Part shown: positions 33,842 through 41,762 of the stretch, piece after piece
Position numbering within the stretch: position 1 is the stretch's first letter
Layout of the letters: each line of letters opens with the position of its first letter
NCBI GenBank assembly: GCA_017551845.1
Contig: JAFZKR010000087.1
Location: 1-54,752 of the forward strand
DNA: 54,752 bases
Source of the DNA: Bacteroidaceae bacterium
GTDB taxonomy: Bacteria > Bacteroidota > Bacteroidia > Bacteroidales > Bacteroidaceae
Direction: 5' to 3'
Position numbers and translations under genes: made by a program
Notes under the pieces: model-generated
Databases searched by the model: none
The model's input: the letters and a program-made list of their open reading frames with translations, nothing else
Told to the model about the DNA's origin: nothing

Positions 33842-34324
33842 CTAATCATGCAATGATGTCTTGTATTGGGTGGGTGTTATTCCGGTAGCTTGCTTGAACA
33901 CTTTGTTGAAATAATGGCTGTCAGAAAAACCTGTTTCGATAGAAACCTGTCCTATGCCTTTATTGGTTTCAGACAGCAATTTCAGTGCTGTTTCGATTCT
34001 TATATTCCTGATATATTTGCTGGTTGATGTTCCGGTAATATTTTTCATCTTGTTGAATAGCGTTGTCTTGGAAATATTCATATGTTCCGCAACTGATTCA
34101 ACTCCAAGTAGGGGACTGGAAATATTATCTTTAATGAACTGATTGATATTATTTATGAATTCTTCATCGTTTATTGATTTATATCGGATTGCAGGTGTAA
34201 CGGTTTGCCGGGTCTTTCTGCTTTTTTTTCTTTGTCTGATGCGGAAAATTTTTTTTCTGGCTATAACAAAACAGGCCAAAAGGGATGACAGTAAAATCAG
34301 CAGTATTATCAGAAGACTTTTCAT
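33842..34324 (-). CDS. Membrane-anchored AraC-type DNA-binding protein
   Basis: 160 residues. A single hydrophobic segment (LLIILLILLSSLLACFVIA, residues 4-22) is followed by a very basic linker (RKKIFRIRQRKKSRKTRQ). A double helix-turn-helix AraC domain runs from about 55 to 156 (VESVAEHMNISKTTLFNKM, then QVSIETGFSDSHYFNKVFKQ). There is no receiver or sensor domain. The HTH part is clearly related to that of the hybrid protein encoded upstream at 35290-37044. AraC domains joined directly to a membrane helix are uncommon. It lies 72 bases after the kinase gene in the same direction and probably acts with it. The target is unknown; self-regulation of the cluster is possible. Confidence 0.85.
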   Translation of the reverse strand: MKSLLIILLILLSSLLACFVIARKKIFRIRQRKKSRKTRQTVTPAIRYKSINDEEFINNINQFIKDNISSPLLGVESVAEHMNISKTTLFNKMKNITGTSTSKYIRNIRIETALKLLSETNKGIGQVSIETGFSDSHYFNKVFKQATGITPTQYKTSLHD

Positions 34325-34396
34325 GCGGGTTCCGGTTTATGCCCGCTAATGTAGTGATTTTTTTGTTTGTCAGTTTCAAAGTACCTGCAAATGCAT

Positions 34397-35290
34397 TCAT
34401 TTTCGAAACCGGATAGGAAAAGTAATAGAGAATGAAGATCCTATGCCGTCATCATTATGAGATGCTGTTATGGTGCCTTCAGCCAGTTCCATCAAGAAAC
34501 GGACATAGGTAAGTCCGAGACCATATCCGGGGACACTGTCATCAGGTTTTTCCCTGAAGTTTTTACGGAACAGTTCTTCGGAATCACAATGGAAACCTCT
34601 TCCCTGGTCTTTGACGGTTATGGAAACTTGTTCTCCTTCTCTTTTGGTGAAAACGGTTATTGTTGTTCCTTTAGGACTATATTTAATCGCATTGTTAATA
34701 AGATTTGACAAACCTGTTTCAATTATATTCCTGTCAATTTCAGCAGAACTGATTCTCGGGTCTGGCCGGAAAACGATATGATGGTCACCATTGTAACATA
34801 GTGTGTCATAATCATTTATTTTATCATTAATCCATGTGTTAAGTTCTGTGGTTTCAGGAACAAGATCTTCTTTAGTAATTTTATTACGACTACTGTCCAA
34901 TATCAGGTTTATCAAAGATGTCATCCTGTTAACCTGATTGTATATTCCTTTAATCTGTTCAAAGTCTTTGTTATTAATATTCTTTTTTTTGAGCAGTTCT
35001 TTGATGGGGTTGTATATCAAAATCAATGGAGTACGCAGTTCGTGAACTATGTTAGCAAGATAGGATATCTTATTTTCGTTATTCTCCATAGTCTTTGCAG
35101 CTTTCATCCTTTCGATTTCCGCTTTTCTCTGGTATTTATGAACTAAGCAAAGTGTGATGATCAATGATAACGATGAAACAAGAAGCGTAATGATACCGGG
35201 AGACAGAATAATCATGATATCTTTGCTAAGAACCGTATAGTCCGGGAACAATATGACCGATGCTGAATTTAATATAAGGAGTGTTCTCAT
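34397..35290 (-). CDS. Histidine kinase without receiver or sensor domain
   Basis: 297 residues. An N-terminal hydrophobic stretch and a membrane helix (about 28-50) are followed by a HisKA domain with phospho-accepting His83 (IVHELRTPL). A HATPase domain has N-box N196-L-I-N-N-A, G1 D228-Q-G-R-G, and G2 G255-Y-G-L-G. All catalytic motifs look intact, but no periplasmic domain and no receiver exist. It is related in sequence to the kinase region of the upstream hybrid protein (shared TPL..IYNP.K and EPDP/RPDP segments). Its start overlaps the upstream stop by 1 base (TGATG). Its phosphate most likely goes to the receiver of the upstream protein; this is inference. Confidence 0.88.
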   Translation of the reverse strand: MRTLLILNSASVILFPDYTVLSKDIMIILSPGIITLLVSSLSLIITLCLVHKYQRKAEIERMKAAKTMENNENKISYLANIVHELRTPLILIYNPIKELLKKKNINNKDFEQIKGIYNQVNRMTSLINLILDSSRNKITKEDLVPETTELNTWINDKINDYDTLCYNGDHHIVFRPDPRISSAEIDRNIIETGLSNLINNAIKYSPKGTTITVFTKREGEQVSITVKDQGRGFHCDSEELFRKNFREKPDDSVPGYGLGLTYVRFLMELAEGTITASHNDDGIGSSFSITFPIRFRK

Positions 35291-37044
35291 CAGTTTGTCT
35301 TTAAGACTGATTTTTCCTTGAACTGTTTCGGGGTCATTCCCGTTTCATGTTTGAAAACGGAGCTGAAATACTGGCTTTCATTGAATCCGGTGCATGCGGC
35401 AATTTCGTTTATATGTTTGTCAGTATTTATAAGTAAAGCCTTGGCTGCCTCCATTCGAAGTTTCTTGATGTATCGTCCTGTTGAAATCCCAAATAGATTG
35501 TTCACCTTAAGAAAGAGAGAGGTTTTAGACATGCACATTCTTTCGACCAGGAACGAAACATCCAGTTTCGGGTTGTCAATGTTTTCTTTTATAAGTTTGT
35601 TAAGCTTAACCACAAACTGTTCGTCTGCCAGACTGTGCGTCATATTTTCGGTCATGCTTGAAAACAGCTTTCCTGCATACTGTTTCTTTAATACCTGTCG
35701 GTTCTTTAGTTGGCTGCATATCAGTTTGTACAGAATATTAATGTCAAATGGCTTTGTCAGATAGACATCGGCACCCATTTTGTATCCCATCTCCTGCACT
35801 TTGGGATTGGTCCTCGATGTCAACAGTATGACAGGGATATGTGACAGATTGATGTCTGTCTTGATTTTCTTACACAGATCAAATCCATTCATCTGCGGCA
35901 TCATTATGTCACTTATGACTATGTCGGGCATTTTTGTGCCTGTTGTCTCCAAAGCTTGCTTTCCGTCAAGTTCAGTATAGATATTCTTGAAATAAGGGTG
36001 TAATTCTTTTTTCATGAAATCCAGCAACTCCTGCTGGTCGTCCACAATCAGCAGTGAAGTGTTTTTTGTTTCGATAATTGGTTCCTCATCCTTTATTTCG
36101 TGGGATTCTGTTCCTGTTTCGTATAGATATGGCTTAACCAATTCTTCCGTCAGGCTTATTTCAGTTTGCGGTATGATAGGAATCTTGATATGGAAAAGAA
36201 GGCTGGTATTACTTGAACCGGACCTTATCATTATATCTCCGCCCATAAGGTTCATTCTGATTCTTGTAGAACAGAGGTTTCTTTTGTCCTCTTGTTCCGA
36301 ACTATTGTTTTTCTGGCGATTTGTGTCAAACAGTTTTTCTTTGTCGAAAGGGAGGTCCAGCCCGTGGCATTCAATGGAAATCAGATAGTATCCCTTTCTT
36401 TCAGTTGTTCTTATTGTCAGTTCACAGTCTTTGGTACAGTATGACAAGATAGATTCAAATACAGCGAAAACTGCTTCAGATGTTATGGCTTTGTCAAGAA
36501 TTACGGACCCGATTGTCGGGTCAGGTTCTGATTTGATAATGATGTTCCTGCCTTCATTGTTGACTATGAATTCATCAGCCAGGTAATCAACCCAATTATT
36601 CAGTTCTACTGATTCAGTATTTACACCCTTTTTTTCTATACCCTCATTCGTATCCTCCATGATGATATTGACCATTTGGGTCATTCTGTCTGTCTGTTGT
36701 ATGACGTATTCCAGTTTTGTTCTGGTGATATTGTCTATCCGACCTGATTCAATAATGTTCTTGACAGGATTATATATCATGGATAGGGGTGTCTTGAGTT
36801 CATTTGCCAGATTGTTGACAATATTGGTTCTGGTTTTCTTTTCTTCAATCAGCATTTCCCCTTCTTTTTTTATCCTGTTTTTTGTGCGCATGGACAAAAT
36901 AAAAAATAGCGATGAAACGAACAGGCACATGACAGAAGCAACTGTCAGATAAAAAACAAAAGTGGTGGTTGTCGCTGAAATCTGCATGTTTAAGGTAAAG
37001 ATAAAAATCATTTTCATGTTAAAATAATTAGGTATAATATTCAT
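35290..37044 (-). CDS. Hybrid two-component protein: pseudokinase, receiver, AraC domain
   Basis: 584 residues from ATG 37044; ATG 37017 gives a cleaner signal-like start (MKMIFIFTLNMQISA) and is also possible. Order: signal-like segment and membrane helix (about 26-52), degenerate HisKA (NLAN81ELKTPL, Asn in place of His), a degenerate ATPase domain lacking N- and G-boxes (VFESILSYC, ECHGLD), a receiver with D335-D336, D379, T409 and K431 all present, and AraC HTH at about 475-576. Bacteroides hybrid two-component systems normally have a periplasmic sensor of 700 or more residues, absent here. It therefore cannot phosphorylate itself by the normal route and probably depends on the kinase at 34397. 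Confidence 0.87.
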   Translation of the reverse strand: MNIIPNYFNMKMIFIFTLNMQISATTTTFVFYLTVASVMCLFVSSLFFILSMRTKNRIKKEGEMLIEEKKTRTNIVNNLANELKTPLSMIYNPVKNIIESGRIDNITRTKLEYVIQQTDRMTQMVNIIMEDTNEGIEKKGVNTESVELNNWVDYLADEFIVNNEGRNIIIKSEPDPTIGSVILDKAITSEAVFAVFESILSYCTKDCELTIRTTERKGYYLISIECHGLDLPFDKEKLFDTNRQKNNSSEQEDKRNLCSTRIRMNLMGGDIMIRSGSSNTSLLFHIKIPIIPQTEISLTEELVKPYLYETGTESHEIKDEEPIIETKNTSLLIVDDQQELLDFMKKELHPYFKNIYTELDGKQALETTGTKMPDIVISDIMMPQMNGFDLCKKIKTDINLSHIPVILLTSRTNPKVQEMGYKMGADVYLTKPFDINILYKLICSQLKNRQVLKKQYAGKLFSSMTENMTHSLADEQFVVKLNKLIKENIDNPKLDVSFLVERMCMSKTSLFLKVNNLFGISTGRYIKKLRMEAAKALLINTDKHINEIAACTGFNESQYFSSVFKHETGMTPKQFKEKSVLKTN

Positions 37045-37065
37045 GGAAAATCATGATATTTATCA

Positions 37066-37073
37066 CAAAATTA
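37066..37073 (-). promoter_or_regulatory. -7 box of the regulator cluster
   Basis: TAATTTTG on the minus strand fits TAnnTTTG and lies 21 bases upstream of ATG 37044 in very AT-rich DNA. The -33 element is unclear. Confidence 0.5.
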
Positions 37074-37171
37074 ATAAGATGTATTAATATATTACTATAC
37101 AGACAAATGATTTTTCTATGTTTTAACAATCAAAAATATACTCAGCATGTTTTTTCATGTTGTTAACAAAA

Positions 37172-37212
37172 AATCAGGGGATACGGTACATTGTGTACCG
37201 TATCCCCTGATT
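37172..37212 (-). terminator. Terminator of mdh, 19-bp perfect stem
   Basis: AATCAGGGGATACGGTACA and its exact complement surround a 3-base loop. On the minus strand TTTTTTG follows. It begins 18 bases after the mdh stop. Confidence 0.92.
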
Positions 37213-37229
37213 AAATACAAGATTGAAAT

Positions 37230-38228
37230 TTAGAGATTCGGGTTGTATTTCTTCCACTCGCTTACTGCGGGGAGAACGCCCAGTGAGATAACCTCATCAC
37301 GCATAGCCTGGAGGTGCTTGTAGCTGGCCTCGATGTCAGCCATCTCAGTAGCGGTTCCCTTAACGTCAGTGTAGTGAACACCGGTAGCGTCAATGGTTGA
37401 AGGCATAGCCATCATCACGTTCTTGAACTGTGAATTGTTCACATAGCAGCCTGCAGGCCACTCAAACTTCTGTCCGCCCATGGCAGCGCCAATCATTTCA
37501 ATTGAAACGAATGAAGGGCTCTGGAATGATGAACGTCCGCGAAGTTCGATAATCTTGGCACCGCCCTTGATGACATCCTGTTTCATCTGTGCCCACTGCT
37601 CGTCGGTAAGAGCAGGAGTGCCGATGATATCGGTCAGAGGTTTGCCGTCAATCTTTGCGGTTGATGCAAATACTGCCATCTGCTCACCGTGGCCACCATA
37701 AGTACGTGCTGTGGTAACCTTGTCCTGAGCGATGCCGAAGTGCTTGGCCAGGGCGCTCTGCAGACGTGTTGAGTCAAGAGCTGCAAGAGTTGTGATCTGT
37801 GAAGGTTTCAGACCTGAGTAAACCAGAGTTACCAGACCGGTGATATCGGCCGGGTTGAAGATGATTACGCAGTGCTTGAGGTCAGGGCAGTATGTCTTGA
37901 TGTCCTTACCCAGCTGCTCGGCTATCTTGGCGTTGCCAACCAGCAGATCCTCACGGGTCATACCGGCCTTACGGGGTGCACCACCTGATGAAACCATGTA
38001 TTTGGCATCCTTGAAAGCCTCCTCAACCTTGTCGGTGAAGGTGATGTTCACACCGGGGAATGAGCAGTGACGGAGTTCCTCAACCACACCCTCCAAACCG
38101 GGCAGATAAACATCATAAAGACAGATGTTTGATGACAGTCCCATCATAATGGCAGTCTGTGCCATGTTTGATCCGATCATACCGGCTGCGCCAGAGATGA
38201 CCAGTTTCTCATTTGTCAAAAACTTCAT
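37230..38228 (-). CDS. mdh: Malate dehydrogenase
   Basis: 332 residues. NAD-binding GAAGMIGSNMA lies near the N-terminus, SGGAPRKAGMTREDL is the mobile substrate loop with its arginines, NPADI is present, and the catalytic His lies in TYGGHGEQM. It interconverts malate and oxaloacetate and feeds fumarate for the sdhCAB enzyme during succinate production. Single gene with its own promoter and a strong terminator. Codon use is highly biased, as expected for a major metabolic enzyme. Confidence 0.93.
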   Translation of the reverse strand: MKFLTNEKLVISGAAGMIGSNMAQTAIMMGLSSNICLYDVYLPGLEGVVEELRHCSFPGVNITFTDKVEEAFKDAKYMVSSGGAPRKAGMTREDLLVGNAKIAEQLGKDIKTYCPDLKHCVIIFNPADITGLVTLVYSGLKPSQITTLAALDSTRLQSALAKHFGIAQDKVTTARTYGGHGEQMAVFASTAKIDGKPLTDIIGTPALTDEQWAQMKQDVIKGGAKIIELRGRSSFQSPSFVSIEMIGAAMGGQKFEWPAGCYVNNSQFKNVMMAMPSTIDATGVHYTDVKGTATEMADIEASYKHLQAMRDEVISLGVLPAVSEWKKYNPNL

Positions 38229-38270
38229 AGCTGTTTTAAGTATTTAGTATGTTATTATTGTCTTGGACCG

Positions 38271-38278
38271 CAAAAGTA
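38271..38278 (-). promoter_or_regulatory. -7 box of mdh
   Basis: TACTTTTG on the minus strand fits TAnnTTTG, 43 bases upstream of the ATG. The divergent gene at 38359 has a near match, TAATTTCG, around 38324-38331 on the plus strand. Confidence 0.6.
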
Positions 38279-38358
38279 ATCATTTACTTGTTTGATTGGT
38301 ATTTTAATTCCAAAAACTTACATTAATTTCGCAATGTAAAACAAACGTAAACAGATAT

Positions 38359-38880
38359 ATGGCAATTATCAGATCAGTAAGGGGTTTCACTCCTGAAATA
38401 GGCAAGGATTGTTTCCTAGCCGACAATGCCGCAATCATAGGCGATGTGGTTATAGGTGAAGGATGCAGCATCTGGTTCGGTACCGTTCTGCGCGGTGACG
38501 TGAATTCCATACGCATTGGCAACGGCACCAACATCCAGGACGGAACAGTTATCCATACCCTTTACCAGCGTTCTGTTACAGTAATAGGTGATAATGTATC
38601 TGTTGGCCATAATGTAACCATTCACGGTGCCGAAATCAAGGACAATGCCCTTATAGGAATGGGCTCTGTGGTACTTGACCACGCCGTAGTGGGCGAGGGG
38701 GCCATTGTTGCCGCCGGCTCAGTGGTACTGAGCAAGACGGTCATTCCGCCAAACACCATATGGGCCGGCGTTCCTGCCAAATATGTCAAGGATGTGGATC
38801 CTGAGCAGGCCAAGGAAATCAACCAGCGCATTGCACGGGACTATCACATGTATGCCTCTTGGTATAAAGAAAAGGATTAG
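38359..38880 (+). CDS. Gamma-carbonic anhydrase family protein
   Basis: 173 residues. It is a left-handed beta-helix of hexapeptide repeats (AAIIGDVVIGEGCSIWFGTV, then LRGDVNSIRIGNGTNIQDGT). The metal-ligand histidines lie in DGTVIHT, VGHNVTIHG. The C-terminal AGVPAKYVKDVD is typical. Family members include active zinc carbonic anhydrases and related proteins of unknown activity (YrdA/PaaY types). Its last 4 bases overlap the end of the convergent kdtA gene. Confidence 0.9.
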   Translation: MAIIRSVRGFTPEIGKDCFLADNAAIIGDVVIGEGCSIWFGTVLRGDVNSIRIGNGTNIQDGTVIHTLYQRSVTVIGDNVSVGHNVTIHGAEIKDNALIGMGSVVLDHAVVGEGAIVAAGSVVLSKTVIPPNTIWAGVPAKYVKDVDPEQAKEINQRIARDYHMYASWYKEKD

Positions 38881-40106
38881 TCGAGACCGATTTCGCCAAG
38901 AATGCGATCAGAAGTGCCGCTGCTGCTGCGTACGTAGTCTCCTGCATTCTTGCCTGCCTTTTTCAGGAATCCAGGATCACTTATAAATTTGTCAATAAGT
39001 ATCCTGAAAGTGTAGGCATCGGTTATTTCAAATCCGCCTTTGATACGTTTCAGGTCCTGGGCCTCGCGGAAACGTTTGTTGTTAGGGCCAAACAGGACAG
39101 GAATTTCAAATACAGCTGCTTCAAGAACGTTGTGTATTCCTACTCCGAATCCGCCTCCTATGTAGGCAATATGTCCGTAACGGTAGATGGATGAGAGCAT
39201 CCCGAAACAATCAATGATGAGAGTATTGTATTCTTTGATATTATCTAATGTGGCATTGGACAGGCGAATGTATTTTCTTCCTTCAAGTCTGTTTTCTATA
39301 TCATTCAGATGTTCCTCGTGAATTTCGTGTGGTGCTATAATGAGTTTCCAATCGGGTTTATTTATAAAATAAGGTATGAACAGTTCCTCATCGGCTGGCC
39401 ATGAGCTTCCAGCAATGAAAGTAGGGTCACCGTTGACAAACTTTTCTATTATAGGATATTGTTTGGATGCGGCAGCTACCTCAAGAACACGGTCAGCACG
39501 GGTGTCACCCACGATGGAGACATCGGTTATACCTATGCTCTTGAGCAGGTCTTTTGAGTGTCTGTCCTGAACAAACAGGTGTTTGAAGTATGATAAAGCT
39601 TTGGCATAACCCTTGCCATACCATTTGAAAAACAACTGTGTGTCACGGAAAATGGATGAAACACTGAAAATCTCTATGTTCCTTTTATAAAGGCCTTTGA
39701 GGAAATTTGGCCAAAATTCATATTTTATGAAGAAAGCCTTCTCAATTTTAATGGTATCAAGGAATTTTCTAACGTTGTGTGGTGTGTCAAAAGGAATATA
39801 ACAAACGATGTCGGCACCTTTGTAATCTTTTCTGACTTCATAACCGGAGGGAGAAAAGAATGTCAGCAATATCCTGCATTCAGGATGTTTGTTATGAATT
39901 CTTTCTATGAGAGGCCTTCCCTGCTCGAACTCACCCAATGAAGATGCATGAAACCATAGGTATGAAACATTTTTATCTGTTTGTCCGTAGAGGGTATTGA
40001 AGATCTGTCTGTGGCCTCTGTTCAGCAGACGGGCTTTTTTATTGAAAAGGGATGCTATTTTGATGCATCCGGCATAAATGTATATTCCTATTGTATAAAT
40101 GATCAT
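38877..40106 (-). CDS. waaA: 3-deoxy-D-manno-octulosonic acid (Kdo) transferase
   Basis: 409 residues. An N-terminal membrane anchor (IIYTIGIYIYAGCIKIASLF) and WFHASSLGEFEQGRPLIERI are hallmarks. LLTFFSPSGYEVRK, KYEFWPNFL, and the C-terminal AYIGGGFGVGIHNVLEAAVF, typical of the GT-B glycosyltransferase KdtA/WaaA, are all present. It adds Kdo to lipid A at the inner membrane. It lies 14 bases downstream of gltX on the same strand and probably shares its transcript. Confidence 0.93.
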   Translation of the reverse strand: MIIYTIGIYIYAGCIKIASLFNKKARLLNRGHRQIFNTLYGQTDKNVSYLWFHASSLGEFEQGRPLIERIHNKHPECRILLTFFSPSGYEVRKDYKGADIVCYIPFDTPHNVRKFLDTIKIEKAFFIKYEFWPNFLKGLYKRNIEIFSVSSIFRDTQLFFKWYGKGYAKALSYFKHLFVQDRHSKDLLKSIGITDVSIVGDTRADRVLEVAAASKQYPIIEKFVNGDPTFIAGSSWPADEELFIPYFINKPDWKLIIAPHEIHEEHLNDIENRLEGRKYIRLSNATLDNIKEYNTLIIDCFGMLSSIYRYGHIAYIGGGFGVGIHNVLEAAVFEIPVLFGPNNKRFREAQDLKRIKGGFEITDAYTFRILIDKFISDPGFLKKAGKNAGDYVRSSSGTSDRILGEIGLD

Positions 40107-40120
40107 TTCGATGCTTTATG

Positions 40121-41650
40121 TCAGGAGAGTACCGAGATAGCCTTGCGGGCACGTTTCAGGGTCTCTTCACGTCCAATGAAATCAGTAATGCAGAAAATCT
40201 GCGGTCCCATAGCTGCGCCTACCAGACTGACGCGGAGCGCGTTCATAACCTTACCGGTTGCATAACCTTTAGAGGCTATCCATTCCATGACCAATGGTTC
40301 AAGTTTCTCTCCATTCCAGTCAGGCTGACTTTCCAGAAAGTCACAGAGTTCGGCTGTTGTCCGGGGTGCCTCATCTTTCCACCATTTCTTGAGGGACTTT
40401 TCATCATATTCTGTCGGAGCCTGAAAAAGAAATTTGCAATTGTCCCATAGCTCACCGACAAAATTGACCCGGTTCTTTACTAAGCCTACGGCGGTTGAGA
40501 CCCGTTCTATCGGAACAAAAATACCATTCTTTTCAAGTATGGGATTAAACAGTTCTGCAATTTCAAGGTCACTTTTGAGCATGATGTATTCGTGGTTGAA
40601 CCAAATCAGTTTCTGATAGTTGAAACGTGCACCGGCTTTGCTGCATTTTTCAAGATTGAATAATTCTACCATTTCATTAATGGATAGTATTTCACGGTCA
40701 TCTCCCGGATTCCAGCCAAGAAGTGCCAGAAAATTAATGACAGCCTCAGGAAGATAGTCTTTCTCGCGGTAACCTGATGAAATCTCGCCGGTTTTAGGGT
40801 CGCGCCACTCCAAAGGGAATACCGGGAATCCAAGACGGTCGCCGTCACGTTTACTCAGTTTTCCGTTACCCTCGGGCTTGAGAAGAAGCGGCAGGTGAGC
40901 AAACTTAGGCATGGTATCTTGCCATCCGAATGCCTGGTAGAGAAGAACGTGGAGGGGTGCAGAAGGGAGCCACTCTTCGCCACGTATGACATGACTGATT
41001 TCCATCAGGTGATCATCAACAATATTGGCCAGATGGTATGTGGGAAGCTGGTCTGCTGATTTGAACAGAACCTTGTCATCAAGCACTGATGAGTTTATTG
41101 TTACTTTGCCACGAATAAGGTCATCAACCTCAATTTCCTGTCCAGGCTCAATCAGGATACGTACTACATACTGGTTGCCTGCATCAATAAGTGCCTTAAC
41201 CTCGTTTGAAGGAAGTGTAAGAGAGTTACGCATCTGTGAACGGGTGGCAGCATCATACTGGAAATTGGGTATTTCATTACGCTTGGTTTCAAGTTCAGCA
41301 GGGGTGTCAAATGCAATGTAGGCTTTTCCGGCATCCAAAAGCCAGTCAACATATTTCCTGTATATATCCTTACGTTCAGATTGACGGTATGGGCCAAATT
41401 TCCCTCCAAACGAGACTCCTTCATCAAATTTAATACCGAGCCAGCTGAAAGCTTCGAGAATATACTCCTCAGCACCTGGTACGAACCGGTTGGAGTCAGT
41501 GTCCTCAATCCTGAAAATCAGGTCTCCTCCATGTTGGCGTGCAAAAAGATAATTATATAATGCCGTACGAACTCCTCCTATATGGAGCGGTCCTGTTGGG
41601 CTGGGAGCGAACCGTACTCTAACCCGACGGCCATCGGCTTTATCTATCAT
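40121..41650 (-). CDS. gltX: Glutamyl-tRNA synthetase
   Basis: 509 residues from ATG 41650 ([20 protein letters not shown]). The ATG at 41689 lies upstream of the promoter box and was rejected. The HIGH motif is [13 protein letters not shown] and the KMSKS equivalent is KLSKRDGD. The anticodon-binding helices occupy the C-terminus. It charges tRNA-Glu; in organisms with an amidotransferase it may also charge tRNA-Gln. waaA follows. Confidence 0.95.
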   Translation of the reverse strand: MIDKADGRRVRVRFAPSPTGPLHIGGVRTALYNYLFARQHGGDLIFRIEDTDSNRFVPGAEEYILEAFSWLGIKFDEGVSFGGKFGPYRQSERKDIYRKYVDWLLDAGKAYIAFDTPAELETKRNEIPNFQYDAATRSQMRNSLTLPSNEVKALIDAGNQYVVRILIEPGQEIEVDDLIRGKVTINSSVLDDKVLFKSADQLPTYHLANIVDDHLMEISHVIRGEEWLPSAPLHVLLYQAFGWQDTMPKFAHLPLLLKPEGNGKLSKRDGDRLGFPVFPLEWRDPKTGEISSGYREKDYLPEAVINFLALLGWNPGDDREILSINEMVELFNLEKCSKAGARFNYQKLIWFNHEYIMLKSDLEIAELFNPILEKNGIFVPIERVSTAVGLVKNRVNFVGELWDNCKFLFQAPTEYDEKSLKKWWKDEAPRTTAELCDFLESQPDWNGEKLEPLVMEWIASKGYATGKVMNALRVSLVGAAMGPQIFCITDFIGREETLKRARKAISVLS

Positions 41651-41676
41651 ATCCGGATATCCTTTGTTTACGGCCG

Positions 41677-41684
41677 CAAAAGTA
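41677..41684 (-). promoter_or_regulatory. -7 box of gltX-waaA
   Basis: TACTTTTG on the minus strand fits TAnnTTTG; a near -33 element (TTTC) lies 19 bp upstream. The start is expected near 41670, which supports ATG 41650. Confidence 0.65.
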
Positions 41685-41717
41685 CACAATTTTTATGATT
41701 AATGAAATTATTGTATT

Positions 41718-41755
41718 TTTACGGACAGGTTCACCTCTTTACGGTTTACGGACAG
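41718..41755 (+). repeat. Short TTTACGG repeats before the HD phosphohydrolase gene
   Basis: TTTACGGACAG occurs at 41718-41728 and 41745-41755, with a shorter copy TTTACGG at 41738-41744. They lie 7-45 bases upstream of the ATG, in the likely leader. They may be a binding site or chance. Confidence 0.4.
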
Positions 41756-41762
41756 ATTTATT

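Noticed and set aside
37172..37212. Perfect palindrome as an operator or transposon end
   Set aside because: Its 3-base loop, the T-run on the minus strand and the position 18 bases after mdh make a terminator the simplest reading.
41651..41689. Longer N-terminus for GltX
   Set aside because: The ATG at 41689 is upstream of the -7 box; ATG 41650 leads straight into the conserved start.
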